Under the pieces are notes generated by a model, which saw only the letters and a program-made list of their open reading frames with translations, was not told the DNA's origin and did no database searches. A stretch of 64,000 bases of DNA from Nephrocerus scutellatus (Eukaryota; Arthropoda; Insecta; Diptera; Pipunculidae). This document shows, piece after piece, positions 1 to 11,649 of the stretch. Every line of letters begins with the position of its first letter. Within the stretch, counting starts at the first letter, position 1. A program made the translations under genes and the position numbers. The stretch covers positions 19,210,939 through 19,274,938 of the forward strand of contig OX352766.1 of NCBI GenBank assembly GCA_947095585.1. Direction: 5' to 3'.

Positions 1-2597
1 CAGTGGCTAAGGCTATTTTCGAATACAGTGGATTAATCCATGGCTATATTCACGACTATAAATATGGCCCTTAATACCTCGATATCGATGGCTAAAGCAG
101 TGGCTAAGGCTTTTTTAGAATACAGTGGATTAATCCATGGCTATATTCACGACTATAAATATGGCCCTTAATACCTCGATATCGATGGCTAAAGCAGTGG
201 CTAAGGCTTTTTTAGAATACAGTGGATTAATCCATGGCTATATTCACGACTATAAATATGGCCCTTAATACCTCGATATCGATGGCTAAAACAGTGGCTA
301 AGGCTATTTTCGAATACAGTGGATTAATCCATGGCTATATTCACGACTATAAATATGGCCCTTAATACCTCGATATCGATGGCTAAAGCAGTGGCTAAGG
401 CTTTTTTAGAATACAGTGGATTAATCCATGGCTATATTCACGACTATAAATATGGCCCTTAATACCTCGATATCGATGGCTAAAACAGTGGCTAAGGCTA
501 TTTTCGAATACAGTGGATTAATCCATGGCTATATTCACGACTATAAATATGGCCCTTAATACCTCGATATCGATGGCTAAAGCAGTGGCTAAGGCTTTTT
601 TAGAATACAGTGGATTAATCCATGGCTATATTCACGACTATAAATATGGCCCTTAATACCTCGATATCGATGGCTAAAACAGTGGCTAAGGCTATTTTCG
701 AATACAGTGGATTAATCCATGGCTATATTCACGACTATAAATATGGCCCTTAATACCTCGATATCGATGGCTAAAGCAGTGGCTAAGGCTTTTTTAGAAT
801 ACAGTGGATTAATCCATGGCTATATTCACGACTATAAATATGGCCCTTAATACCTCGATATCGATGGCTAAAACAGTGGCTAAGGCTATTTTCGAATACA
901 GTGGATTAATCCATGGCTATATTCACGACTATAAATATGGCCCTTAATACCTCGATATCGATGGCTAAAGCAGTGGCTAAGGCTTTTTTAGAATACAGTG
1001 GATTAATCCATGGCTATATTCACGACTATAAATATGGCCCTTACTTCCTCGATATCGATGGCTAAAACAGTGGCTAAGGCTATTTTCGAATACAGTGGAT
1101 TAATCCATGGCTATATTCACGACTATAAATATGGCCCTTAATAACTCGATATCGATGGCTAAAACAGTGGCTAAGGCTATTTTCGAATACAGTGGATTAA
1201 TCCATGGCTATATTCACGACTATTAATATGGCCCTTAATAACTCGATATCGATGGCTAAAACAGTGGCTAAGGCTATTTTCGAATACAGTGGATTAATCC
1301 ATGGCTATATTCACGACTATAAATATGGCCCTTACTACCTCGATATCGATGGCTAAAACAGTGGCTAAGGCTATTTTCGAATACAGTGGATTAATCCATG
1401 GCTATATTCACGACTATAAATATGGCCCTTAATACCTCGATATCGATGGCTAAAACAGTGGCTAAGGCTATTTTCGAATACAGTGGATTAATCCATGGCT
1501 ATATTCACGACTATAAATATGGCCCTTAATAACTCGATATCGATGGCTAAAACAGTGGCTAAGGCTATTTTCGAATACAGTGGATTAATCCATGGCTATA
1601 TTCACGACTATTAATATGGCCCTTAATAACTCGATATCGATGGCTAAAACAGTGGCTAAGGCTATTTTCGAATACAGTGGATTAATCCATGGCTATATTC
1701 ACGACTATAAATATGGCCCTTACTACCTCGATATCGATGGCTAAAACAGTGGCTAAGGCTATTTTCGAATACAGTGGATTAATCCATGGCTATATTCACG
1801 ACTATAAATATGGCCCTTACTTCCTCGATATCGATGGCTTAAACAGTGGCTAAGGCTATTTTCGAATACAGTGGATTAATCCATGGCTATATTCACGACT
1901 ATTAATATGGCCCTTAATAACTCGATATCGATGGCTAAAACAGTGGCTAAGGCTATTTTCGAATACAGTGGATTAATCCATGGCTATATTCACGACTATA
2001 AATATGGCCCTTACTACCTCGATATCGATGGCTAAAACAGTGGCTAAGGCTATTTTCGAATACAGTGGATTAATCCATGGCTATATTCACGACTATAAAT
2101 ATGGCCCTTACTACCTCGATATCGATGGCTAAAACAGTGGCTAAGGCTATTTTCGAATACAGTGGATTAATCCATGGCTATATTCACGACTATAAATATG
2201 GCCCTTACTTCCTCGATATCGATGGCTTAAACAGTGGCTAAGGCTATTTTCGAATACAGTGGATTAATTCATGGCTATATTCACGACTATAAATATGGCC
2301 CTTACTTCCTCGATATCGATGGCTAAAACAGTGGCTAAGGCTATTTTCGAATACAGTGGATTAATCCATGGCTATATTCACGACTATAAATATGGCCCTT
2401 AATAACTCGATATCGATGGCTAATACAGTGGCTAAGGCTATTTTCGAATACAGTGGATTAATCCATGGCTATATTCACGACTATAAATATGGCCCTTACT
2501 TCCTCGATATCGATGGCTAAAACAGTGGCTAAGGCTATTTTCGAATACAGTGTATTAATCCATGGCTATATTCACGTCTATAAATATGGCCCTTAAT
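1..2597. repeat. 97-bp satellite array, about 26.8 monomers
   Basis: Direct tandem repeat whose copies begin with CAGTGGCTAAGGC at 1, 98, 195 and so on every 97 bases up to 2523. I followed the register through the array and saw no insertion or deletion. Each monomer contains a second CAGTGG and ends near a TATCGAT box. Variants fall at fixed sites: GGCTATTTTCGAA versus GGCTTTTTTAGAA near the monomer start, and AATACC, AATAAC, ACTACC or ACTTCC before TCGATATCGATGG near its end. The last copy breaks off after GGCCCTTAAT at 2597. It is non-coding: the 97-bp period shifts frame each copy and no ORF runs through. The array probably continues left of the window. Confidence 0.98.
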
Positions 2598-4000
2598 GTT
2601 ATTGTCAGTGATTCCGATGATTCTAGTGATTAATTAAAAACAATAATTTAATATTAAAAATCTGGAGGGCAAGCAATATAGTTAATTAGTGCATGAATAG
2701 ATGCACACGCCCCACGTTTTTCATTTTGAATCTTATTTTATACCATTAATTTCGTTTTAAAAAACTGAAATATTAAATTTTTTACGAATAATTATTTTCT
2801 TCTTTTTAGTCTTGTGTGTGTTGGGGGCATTGAACGAAAATTATTTTTGGGTACACTTTTTTTTATATTTAAAAATATTACCAAGGGAAAACTCCCTTAA
2901 TGACTTGCGCCACGGCAATAAAGGTGGCTAAGTCACTTATTAAAATTAAAAAATCGAAGAAATGTGATTAACAATATATCCTCACGTTTGTAGCCGGTTT
3001 TAATTTATTTTCTAAGAATTGCTAATACATTGATAAAAGCAATACGAAAACGATAACGAATCAATTGAATCAATGGAATCAGGAAAAAACTATAATTATA
3101 ATAATCATTGAAAGAAATGCTTGCGATTGTTATGCCTTTCATTTAAAAATCAAACCACATGCGTTTAACAACATGTTATTATTAGTAATGATGAACGAAA
3201 TAAGAAAATCCCTATTCACACCATTTCAAACATCGTTATTCATTAATTCGACTGATACGATCATTATTAATATCATTATCACGAAGTAATAACATCATAT
3301 TAATCGTGTAGTGTGCGCTACACTGTTTCCCACACATCACTGAGAACCTGCTTAGTTACGAATGATCTGCAAATTTATGGCAAAAAGCAGAAAGCAGAGA
3401 GAAAACAGAAAAAATCACAAAATGTTACCATAAAAATATACTTTTGTAAGTATATTTTTCAATGTTACCATAATAGATAGATATTAGATATAGATATTTC
3501 CCCTGCAGATATAAAATAACTATAACATTCGCGTAGTGCCAATCTCTTCTAGCTAACCACAACTTCAATTTAACTATAGTCGGCCCGCTCACTTTGACTC
3601 GCACGTCTCAAATGTAAATTTTGCATAAAACTTCAGACTGGAAGGGTACCACAAGCTCACGCGATTTCTTCGAAGAGCTTGTCACTGTGCGAGAGTTGGC
3701 GTGCATCACACGCAGTGCTGTCGTTTCAACCTTTTCGACTGGATGCATTTCTAAGATTTTTGGGGAATCAAAAGGATCCAATAGTAGCAAAAGAAGAACA
3801 AATTGTTTATTTTCTTCTATGTAATTTTAAAAGACACCAGGCATAGCCTTTTTAAACACTTTTTTTTCAAAAAACAAAACAACCAATAAAAATTGAAATT
3901 TTTCATGTAAATTCTCTAAAATACACATTCTCTAAGATACATATTATGTGTTTAAAATTTGAAGGAAATTGAGCTAATTTTTAAAAAATATACATGGGCA
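2598..4000. other. AT-rich unassigned sequence right of the satellite
   Basis: No gene is supportable here. The short open frames at 3065-3289 (low-complexity Ile/Asn-rich) and 3608-3824 (open on both strands) lack recognisable domains. The only identifiable content is an element at 2875-3005 that recurs inverted at about 36788-36925, listed separately. Confidence 0.6.
2875..3005 (-). repeat. Dispersed repeat, inverted mate of 36788-36925
   Basis: Read on the minus strand, this stretch matches 36788-36925 through the blocks ACCGGCTACAAACGTGAG, TATTGCCGTGGCGCAAGTCA and a short GGGAG...CCCTTGG hairpin. The blocks come in the same order with small length differences between them. Class unknown: it could be an end fragment of a DNA transposon or Helitron-like element, but no terminal repeat or target duplication was seen. 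Confidence 0.7.
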
Positions 4001-4009
4001 CCATTTGGG

Positions 4010-4520
4010 TCTCAGGGCCCGATCACTCCAAAAAGTTTGCAAAAAGTTTTGTCCATTGGAGATACAGATGTTATAAAAACATGAAAAAATTGGGCTAAAT
4101 TTTTAAAAATTGCATGTGCCTGTTTAAAATTTAAAAAAAACCGGCAATTTTTTTAAAAATTTATATGGACACCCCTCGGATCTCAGGTAAAATTTGAAGA
4201 AAATCGGGTTAATTTTTTTAAAAAATTTGAATGGGGCCTCACGAACCCGAGGTCTCCAAACTTTGTACAAAAAGTGTTTTCCATACACATGTGTATACAA
4301 TTTTATGAAAATCGGGTTAATTTTTTGAAAAAATTTGTTTGGGACCTCTCGAGAAGGGGTCTCCAAAATTTTTACAAAAGTGTTGTCCACCGGAGTTACA
4401 CATGTAAATAAAATTTGAAAAAAACGGGTAAATTTTTTAAAATATTTGTATGGGAGCTTGCTGACCCCGAGGCCCGCGGGCCTCAAATTTTAATAGGAAA
4501 TGTTGTCATCGGAGATATGC
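4010..4520. repeat. Degenerate tandem repeat of about 120 bp, four copies
   Basis: Four diverged direct copies share the blocks TCTCCAAAA, CAAAAAGTTTTGTCC or a close variant, GGAGATACA(C/G)ATG, GAAAATCGGGTTAA, and a run of T and A before GGGACC. A minus-strand frame at 4124-4486 is only a by-product of this repeat. It is followed by ACAAACAAAGAAACAAACACACGG, of the kind seen at the 3' side of many dispersed insect repeats. Class not assigned. Confidence 0.6.
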
Positions 4521-5220
4521 ATGTGTGCAAAATTTAAATGAAATCGGAGTTTGGGAAGTGGGTTAAAAATTTATCGCAATATTTCACGACAAACAAAGAA
4601 ACAAACACACGGGCACGTGAAGTAAATATAGAGAATTAAAAAATAAATACATCCATACTATTGAATATTATAGATGTAAAAGTAACTCTGTCTGTTTGTC
4701 TGTCTGATACCTTTACACGGCTATCGGCTGGCCGATTTTGCTCATTTTTTAAAAAATGTTCGTTATAGTCCGGGGATGATTATAGGAACCTGGAAAATTG
4801 GTAAATTCGGGAAAAGTCAATGGGGGAGCTGTCAGTTTGGTTGGGTCAGTAGGGTGAGAGGGGCAGCCAGACAACGCCTGTTATTTTATTTTTTGGTGTG
4901 TCTAAACGGTGTCTTGGGAGTGAGGGTCGGCGGTTCCCGGGTAACTACTATAATAATAAACTAGTATAATAAAATATACAAAATCAAAAATACAAAATTT
5001 ATATAGTATTTATTATACAAAAGTCCAACATGTTAGCTAATAAAAATACATTTTTAACTTAAAACGTTTAAAACGAGTATTGTGCGTATTAGTTTGTTTT
5101 GATCTTAAACAAATTGCAAACTCGCGTTGAATTATTTTTTTTTAATTTGTTGTCTTTTTTTTCTTATTTGTCAATGTTCATCTATTCCTGAGATATGTAT
5201 AAAGTTTCAAGTGTCTAGCG
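4521..5220. other. Unassigned repeat-like sequence with GTCTGTCTG block
   Basis: Contains CTCTGTCTGTTTGTCTGTCTG at about 4686 followed by ACACGGCTATCGGCTGGCCG. That block resembles a motif common in dispersed insect repeats. No coding domain was recognised; the frame at 4776-4964 is not supported. Confidence 0.4.
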
Positions 5221-5224
5221 CTAC

Positions 5225-5656
5225 GCAGTGCTGTGCACACTTCCACGGGTTTCTCCCCTTATTTTTTGACCTTTGGACAGAGTATGATTACGCATGGAGA
5301 GAGTTATAAACTCTTGCGGAAACTGCACCTGATAGAATCGCCATACACCCTAATCTCCCATGAAGACGGATTAGGCCAGATTCGGCATAAAGCTATGAAA
5401 AGTATGAGAAAAGCATATGAGGCCAATGAGCGAACTTACAACACTCGGTCAAGACAGATTAATTTCGGTAGGGCAAGAGGTATATCGACGCAATTTTGCA
5501 CAAAGCAATTGGCAAAAGGGATTCAACGCTAAATTAGCGCCAACCTTTTTGAGAGCTCGCATTCGGGACAAACTCGGCAGTTCCTTTTATGTTTTAGATG
5601 ATCTCCAGGGTGTTAAGATGTTAGGCACTTTTCACGCAAAAGATATCAAGCAATAG
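5225..5656 (+). pseudogene. Gypsy-type integrase C-terminus, frameshifted
   Basis: Two overlapping frames (5233-5532 and 5417-5656) together show the C-terminal part of a Ty3/gypsy integrase. The first contains the substrate-region motif STGFSPYFLTFG and the NTRSR stretch. The second has the conserved tail RNFAQSNWQKGFNAKLAPTF and ends HAKDIKQ. One frameshift near 5460 separates them. The catalytic DDE core is absent, lost left of about 5225. The tail resembles elements of the mdg1/412 branch, which is a recognition from memory and not a search. The 3' LTR of the same element probably follows. Confidence 0.75.
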
Positions 5657-6361
5657 CCACTTACACTTGAACGTCGCCTTGTTTCAGCCTTCACGGAGCT
5701 TCGGGGCGACACTCCGTTAAGCCTGTTTTGTGGCGACCGCAAATAGGAAAAAAAAAAAGAAATAAAAATAAGCACCCATTATTCCATAATGTAAACTCCT
5801 GTAGTAATCCACTTGAATGCCCATTAAGAGCGCATAACCGTACGCCTTATTGAGTGCCTCAGCAAAATTTCCAATTATTGGAATTTTTGTTAACCAACGG
5901 AATATTTCCCATCGGCTCGCACACAAAATTTATTTCGACACCTTTTGCTATGTCGCAGTAATATTTCCTGGCGAGGAGTATTGCTTTAATAACCCCCCCC
6001 CCCCCCACCGACATACTGGGCTGGCCACCACAAATTCTCGTTATGACATGAGTGCCAATGCACCAACAAGTGATGGGCAACAGCAAGCATGAGAGAAAAA
6101 AAAATATAAAGAGGGTTCGGTCAGCTGCACCGTAGCGAACTGAAAATCGGGTCGAGCATTTGGTCAGTAGGCAGGAGAGGTGAATCGACAGAGATAGTTA
6201 GGGACAGTCAGTTTGCACTCGTCGTGCTCGTGGCGTTAAGACGTACTGTCGTAGTATCACAGAAAAGAAGTTTTTTTCGACGCATTAATTGGGTGGCTGT
6301 TGGCTTTTCGCTAAGAATTTTTTTTGGTATAGAGACGAATAGCAATACACGTGAATTAAAT
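5657..6361 (+). mobile_element. Probable 3' end and LTR of the gypsy element at 5225-5656
   Basis: After the integrase stop there is a purine-rich run at about 5740-5762 (AGGAAAAAAAAAAAGAAA), a plausible polypurine tract, then TGTAAACTCC and TGTAGTAATCC at about 5789-5813, either of which could open an LTR. A 14-base C run lies at 5993-6006. A TATA box (TATAAAGA) lies at 6105-6112, as expected for an LTR promoter. The right LTR end was not found and no second LTR copy is in the window, so the limits are approximate. Confidence 0.45.
6105..6112 (+). promoter_or_regulatory. TATA box in probable LTR
   Basis: TATAAAGA follows an A-rich run and precedes a GC-richer stretch with several TCAGT blocks (6164 and 6208 region) that could act as initiators. 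Their spacing is longer than the usual 30 bases, so the start site is uncertain. Confidence 0.35.
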
Positions 6362-6690
6362 AATAATTTTTGAATTACTACGAAATTCTGGAAATTTTAA
6401 TTTGTGCTCGAATATTAGTGGAAAAATGGCGGTCCGACTATAGTTCCTGAGGAATAAAAATAATTTTTGAATTACTACGAAATTCTGGAAATTTAAATTG
6501 TGCTATCATGATTATTGAAAAATGGTGGTCCAGCAATGGTTCCTGCAAAATCAAAGATTTATTGGTCACGAAATTCTAAAATTTTAATTGTGCTTCGATT
6601 AATTAAAAATGGCGGTCCACCATGTGTTCCTGCAAAAATGATTTTTAAGATTGTTTCAGAATTCGAATTTGTGCAATCATGATTATTATA
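6362..6690. repeat. Tandem repeat, 85-97-bp units, about 3.5 copies
   Basis: Units begin ATAATTTTTGAATTACTACG and carry CACGAAATTCT or TACGAAATTCTGG, a TTTTAATTTGTGCT block and AAAAATGGCGGTCC before GTTCCTG. Two near-equal copies (about 97 and 96 bp) are followed by a shorter third and a partial fourth. It lies between the LTR-like segment and the non-LTR relic and may be untranslated sequence of either. Confidence 0.75.
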
Positions 6691-7392
6691 TTTTAACTCT
6701 AAGCCTATTCAACACTTTTTGGATGATTTTTCGAACTTCTTAATCCTTGAAAATAAAATTAACCTGGGTATTTTAGGCGACTTTAATTTAGATCTACTAA
6801 ATTACAGTCCTGCGTCCGTTTCGTAGCGGGCTATTTTAGCTGAGTACGGCCTAACTTCGTTTATTAATCAGCCCACTAGGTGTTCTTCAGGCATCTGTCT
6901 GGATCATGTACTTGGTCGGTTTAAAAATATCCCTAATAAACATTGTGGTAGCATTAACATTGATCTTCAAATAACTGATCATTGTATGACGGGTATTATA
7001 TTTAAAATAATTCAACATAAAAGGAAGAATAATTCTTCTCCTTCACTTAAATTACAGAAAATTAATTTTGATAAATTAAACTTGGAACTACGTTCCATTT
7101 ATTGGGAAGAAGTTTATGCTGAAGTAAATGCATCAGCCGCATATGATTTATTTTTAAATATACTCAAAAATTGCATTAATCTTTCAAGATACTATGTTGT
7201 TCATAGGGGTTCAAATAAAAGACTCAAGCCCTGGATAAGTCACTCTTTAGTACGTAAAATTAATCTTCGACATAAATTGCATAAAAAATGCTGTAAACAC
7301 CCATTGAATTTTCAATTAAAAGCACGTTATATTCAATTGTGTCGGAACATAAATATAGAAGTTCGGTCCTCTCGTGACAATTACTTTCTATA
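6690..7392 (+). pseudogene. Non-LTR retrotransposon endonuclease domain, decayed
   Basis: The reading frame holds the C-terminal half of an apurinic-type endonuclease: a GDFNLD box at about 6777, a Q-P-T-R block and an SxxTDH-like box (ITDHC) at about 6975. The ORF 6986-7392 continues into the linker with a KPWISHSLVRKINLRHKLHKK-like stretch typical of CR1/L2-group elements. An in-frame stop near 6824 (TTTCGTAGC) and loss of the N-terminal endonuclease motifs make it non-functional. The reverse transcriptase follows on the same strand. Confidence 0.7.
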
Positions 7393-9345
7393 ATAAATAA
7401 ATAAGAAATGCCCATGGAAATTTAAAGATGGAATGGGATGTTGTAAACAGCATTGTAAATAGAAAACCCGAAGGTCAAAGAGAAGAACTATTGCATTAAG
7501 AAATGGTAGTACTGTGATTACTGAACCATCAAGTGTGGCAAATGAATTCAACGAATTCTTTGCTTCAGTTGGACATTCTTCTAATTCTATAAATTCTTAT
7601 ACTCATTGTAATTGTTGCACTGGCTATGCTGCCTGTGAAAATAGTACTCCCAGAAACAGCTTTTTTTTAATCCTATCTCTGGACTGGAGATTTTAAAATT
7701 AATTAATGCCCTAAGGAACTCGAACTCTTGTGGTAAAGACGGTATTTCCAACATCTTATTAAAACATATTTCGCTCAATATAGTCGATGTGTTAGCTCAT
7801 ATTTTCAATTTAAGTATTCTATCGGGTATTTTTCCTTGTGAATTAAAATACGCAAATGTAATACCTCTTTTTAAGAAGGGTTATAAAACAGACAAAAACA
7901 ACTATAGACTAATTTCTTTATTTTTGAAAAAGCGGTTAAAACAGAGTCCTTGAGTACCTTAGCAAGATTAATTACCTTAGTTCTGCACAATTTGGTTTTT
8001 GAACAGGCCTTTCTACTGAAGATGCTCTTCTCAACTTTTGCTCTGTTATGCATAAGGGTCTTGATTCGAAAAGCTCTTGTGCAGGTCTTTTTGTTGATAT
8101 AACTAAAGCTTTTGATATGGTAAACCATAAATTACTTTTATCTAAATTATATAATGCTGGTTTTCGTGGTTTTATTTACGACTGGTTTAAGTCGTATCTT
8201 ACCAATAGATCCCAAAGGGTTATTATCAGTGATAAGGTTAGTAATTCAAAATGTATTATGCAAGGTGTACCGCAAGGATCTGTTCTTGGCCCAATCTTAT
8301 ATACTATATACTTGAATTCGATTTTTGATCTCCACTTAATGGGTAAAATCACAGCCTTTGCGGATGATCTTGGAATTGCATATAATTCTGCAATCTCTTT
8401 CAATCTGGTTGCCGATTTAAACCACGAAATACATTTGCTAAGAGAATGGTTTGCTAAAAACCAATTAGTTGTCAGCAGCAAAACCAAACTAATGTATTTC
8501 CGCCTTACTTCACTTGTGATATCGTTTTGCACTCTTCTAATTGTTTGCGTCACAAATTATTTAATAGTGATTGCATTATACACGGTTCTAATGCCACTTT
8601 CGCAAATGAACAGATATGCGATGCAAAATGTTTCGTAGTAGAAAACGTAAACACTTTTAAATACCTAGGTGTAACGTTTGACAAAAACCTCAATTTGTCT
8701 GAACATATTGAAATCTTAAAAAGATACTTACTTTCAGTAATTCGATACTTTTAACGTCTTCGAAGTTATTTAAATATTAATACCTTAAAGGCAATTTATT
8801 AGGGTCTTTTCCACTATAAATTGCAATATGGAATAATCTGTTGGGGAGGTGCATATTTCAATAAAATGCAGCAATTGGCTGTGCTGCAAAAGTGTGTTAT
8901 TATGAATATTTGTAATGCAAGTCGTCTAGCCCATTCAATGGAGTTTTTAAGATTCCTAGTAATACTACCAGTAAGGCACGTATATTACTTAAAAGCATTG
9001 AAAGTGTTCTTTAAAAGAAGTGGTTTTTATAGGACTCCAAATGTAGGTTTGAATCTACGCAGCAACTCAGGCTTTATAGTAGATGTTCCTTCTTTTCATT
9101 CAACGCGTTTTAGCCGATTCTACACCATCGTTTCTTGCCGATTATTTAAAAGGCTCCCTGCAAGCATACGAATCGTCAGAAAATTATCTGTTTTCTTAAA
9201 AAAAATAAGACTGTGGCTTCTTGATTTGAATCATTCGAAATCGAAAATTTGTGGCTTTTTGTTACGTAACGTAGTATTGTATTCTAAACTTTTTGCTCTC
9301 ACTACTAACTCTTTAAGTTGTTTTACTAGGAAATTTTACAACTAG
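7393..9345 (+). pseudogene. Non-LTR reverse transcriptase (CR1/L2-like), decayed
   Basis: Several frames (7514-7696, 8048-8638, 8527-8754, 8821-9345) carry successive pieces of one non-LTR reverse transcriptase. ORF 8048-8638 has the catalytic motifs VDITKAFDMVNH, GVPQGSVLGPILY and FADD, so the active site is preserved. The next frames carry the thumb region (NTFKYLGVTFD) and a C-terminal domain (LQYGIICWGGAY) ending at 9345. At least three frameshifts and one stop near 8752 break it. The clade is judged CR1/L2-like from the C-terminal pattern; a Jockey-group relic is possible. Its 3' end is not defined. Confidence 0.8.
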
Positions 9346-10338
9346 GAAATTTTTAAGGGGGCTCATAATGTTTTTCAATACTTTATCCTCTGATCAATTA
9401 ACCATAAATTTGTTCCCAAACAGATACCGTACGTCGGACTCGTCAGCGCTGCCGATGAAGAAGTTTCGGATGAATTTGTAACGAAAGGTAATTGAATATA
9501 TATATATATATATTGGTTATTATATTTGCTTTTACTCGTGAGTACTTGCTTTGGTTTGGGAGAAACTACTGCCCATGTAAAAGGATAATTCTTTGTTTTT
9601 TCCCTTTTAATGTTTCTTCTGGTTTTTTTTTCTCTTTCGCTGAAATGATTTTTTCTTAGAAATTGTGCAATTTCGATATCATTATTTTTCCGTTTAAAAT
9701 AGTTTCTAGAAATTAGACTATATACACATATATAGGTATAGAGTGTCTCCTGAAAGATGCACTTACTATGATTGTAATACTCGTTATTAATAAATATTGG
9801 ATAGATGATCTGTATCCTTAGTGAAATAACGACATTTCTTTTGCTCGTTACTGTTAGTTAAAACTTTTTTTTTGAGATACTAGTTTTAAACTAAGATCGT
9901 TGTTACTTTGGTTCGATATAAAGAGAAAAAAAAAGGATTTTTTTTTTCGTTTAAATTAGTTCCTAGAAAAATAGAATATATATTTATGAGGATATAGTGT
10001 CTCCTGAAAGATACACTTTTCTTTGATTTTAATATTCGTTATTAATAAATATTAATGAAACAAGGACATTTCTTTTGCTCGTTACTGTTAGTTAAACTGT
10101 TTTTTTTTTTTTTGAGATACTAGTTATAAACTAAAATCGTGGTTACTCTTGTTCGATATAAGAAAGAAAAAGAAAGATAAAGAAAAGAATTTGGAATTAT
10201 TATAAATATCAAACGGGATTGAATGACCATTTTTCTTTTGTCATCGTTCCTTTATTTTTATTATTATTATGGATAAGTTTGTAAATGAAAGTAATTCTTT
10301 ATTAAATGAGAAGACGATGTGTTTGAAATAATCAGCAT
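9346..10338. other. AT-rich stretch with a two-copy tandem duplication
   Basis: Two copies of a block of about 250 bp (about 9691-9930 and 9948-10170) share GTGTCTCCTGAAAGAT, TATTCGTTATTAATAAATATT or a close variant, CATTTCTTTTGCTCGTTACTG and GAGATACTAGTT. A (TA)n run lies at about 9497-9515. No coding signal. Confidence 0.65.
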
Positions 10339-10450
10339 AAAAATTGGCATCTCTCTTCTCTCTCTCATCGTTGGCTGAAGTATTCTCTTCTCTCTCTCAT
10401 CGTTGGCTGAAGTATTCTCTTCTCTCTCTCCTCGTTGGCTGAAGTATTTT
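10339..10450. repeat. 32-bp tandem repeat, three copies
   Basis: Three direct copies of a unit with TCTTCTCTCTCTC followed by TCGTTGGCTGAAGT. The GTTGGCTGA blocks begin at 10370, 10402 and 10434, a 32-bp period. Non-coding; context unknown. Confidence 0.85.
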
Positions 10451-11649
10451 CGCGTTCAAAACATGTGCTCCATGGAGATACTCAAAGTAAGTTTATCCCC
10501 CCTTTTTTTCATTTTGGTAGTCGGATTCATACCTTTTGGATGCAAGCCTACTTAGTGCACGTAAACAAAAACTTTTCTGTAAGACAACTGGTTTGACAGG
10601 ACCGGCAAGAACCCCCCTTCCATCCGACGAGCTGAGCTAGAGCATCGCTAGGCGTGCACACCGCCGATCGTTCCACCAAACCAGACTTGCCCTGTTAATA
10701 ACACTGAACACCAGCTATAAGGGTAAAGTTGAAAGAACAACAACGGCAAATGAGTAAATCATTACACGTCTGCACAGCAGAGAAAACGCAGAGAGGTAAC
10801 GAGTCTAGCAAATTACTAATTTATATATATTATTCATAAAGATAGAAAATAATTTAATTTCACAAATTCTCTTGGTGAAAAAAAAAGGAAAAGGGCAAAA
10901 GGAAAGGGAAATAACCACGGATGCTGGAGATCCGATTGGATCAGATCAGAAAATCAGCATCAACAAAGGTTACTCGCAGCGACTCCGCTGAACGAAGTGC
11001 GGTTAGGACGGCACTAAATACCTAAGTCGATTCGCAGACCAGAGCCTCATTCCCTGTCTGTGTAAGTACCAACATATATATATAGAAAATTCAGTAGATT
11101 AAATAGTTAGCAGAGAAACGGGCAATTTGTGTTATGCTTCGACCGCGAATGCAAAAGCTTATACCGTCTATTCTATTTCTGGACGTTGCCAATGGTGTCG
11201 TTCATAAATGGGGCCTCCACCATAGGGGTGCGAAAAATTCCAAGCTTCAACCAACTCGACAAAAAAATGTGGCGAAAAATGATTCTGACTGTGAGCAGTA
11301 TCGATGATGGTGACAGTGCTAAATGTGCAAGCATGACACTTGGTTCCGATATATTCGACATGGATAGTACCAAGAGGGCGGCAACTGATCATCAAGTTAT
11401 AGCCCACCATGATGGTCAGCGTGTCCTGTCCACCAATCATATAACAACGAATTCCGACGGTTTAGTCCTCAACCGAACGCTAGCACCAAGCCAACAACAA
11501 ATTTATAAGTTGTCGCAAGGTAACCGTAAGCGGCCAGCCACCCGACCAAGGTGTCAGGTGGTTTTACACTACACATAATATACGATAATTTATATATCTA
11601 CATTATTTCAAATTATCCTATTGTTTAATTAAGGCTCCATAAATTGTTT
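10451..11649. other. Unassigned region left of the hAT relic
   Basis: The ORF 11129-11578 (149 codons) has no domain I recognise and overlaps open minus-strand frames, so it is not called a gene. A stretch at about 10610-10665 (GACGAGCTGAG...CGCTAGGCGTGCACACC) resembles 45365-45413, suggesting a dispersed repeat. The region probably includes the 5' part of the hAT element, but I could not find its left terminal repeat. Confidence 0.4.

Noticed and set aside
1..2597. Repeated blocks as possible coding repeats or array of genes
   Set aside because: The 97-bp period is not a multiple of three and every frame has stops.
4124..4486. 120-codon minus-strand ORF
   Set aside because: It lies wholly in a degenerate tandem repeat and its translation is a low-complexity Phe/Lys-rich repeat.
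11129..11578. 149-codon ORF before the hAT relic as a host gene
   Set aside because: No recognisable domain, overlapping open frames on the minus strand, and a setting full of repeats.
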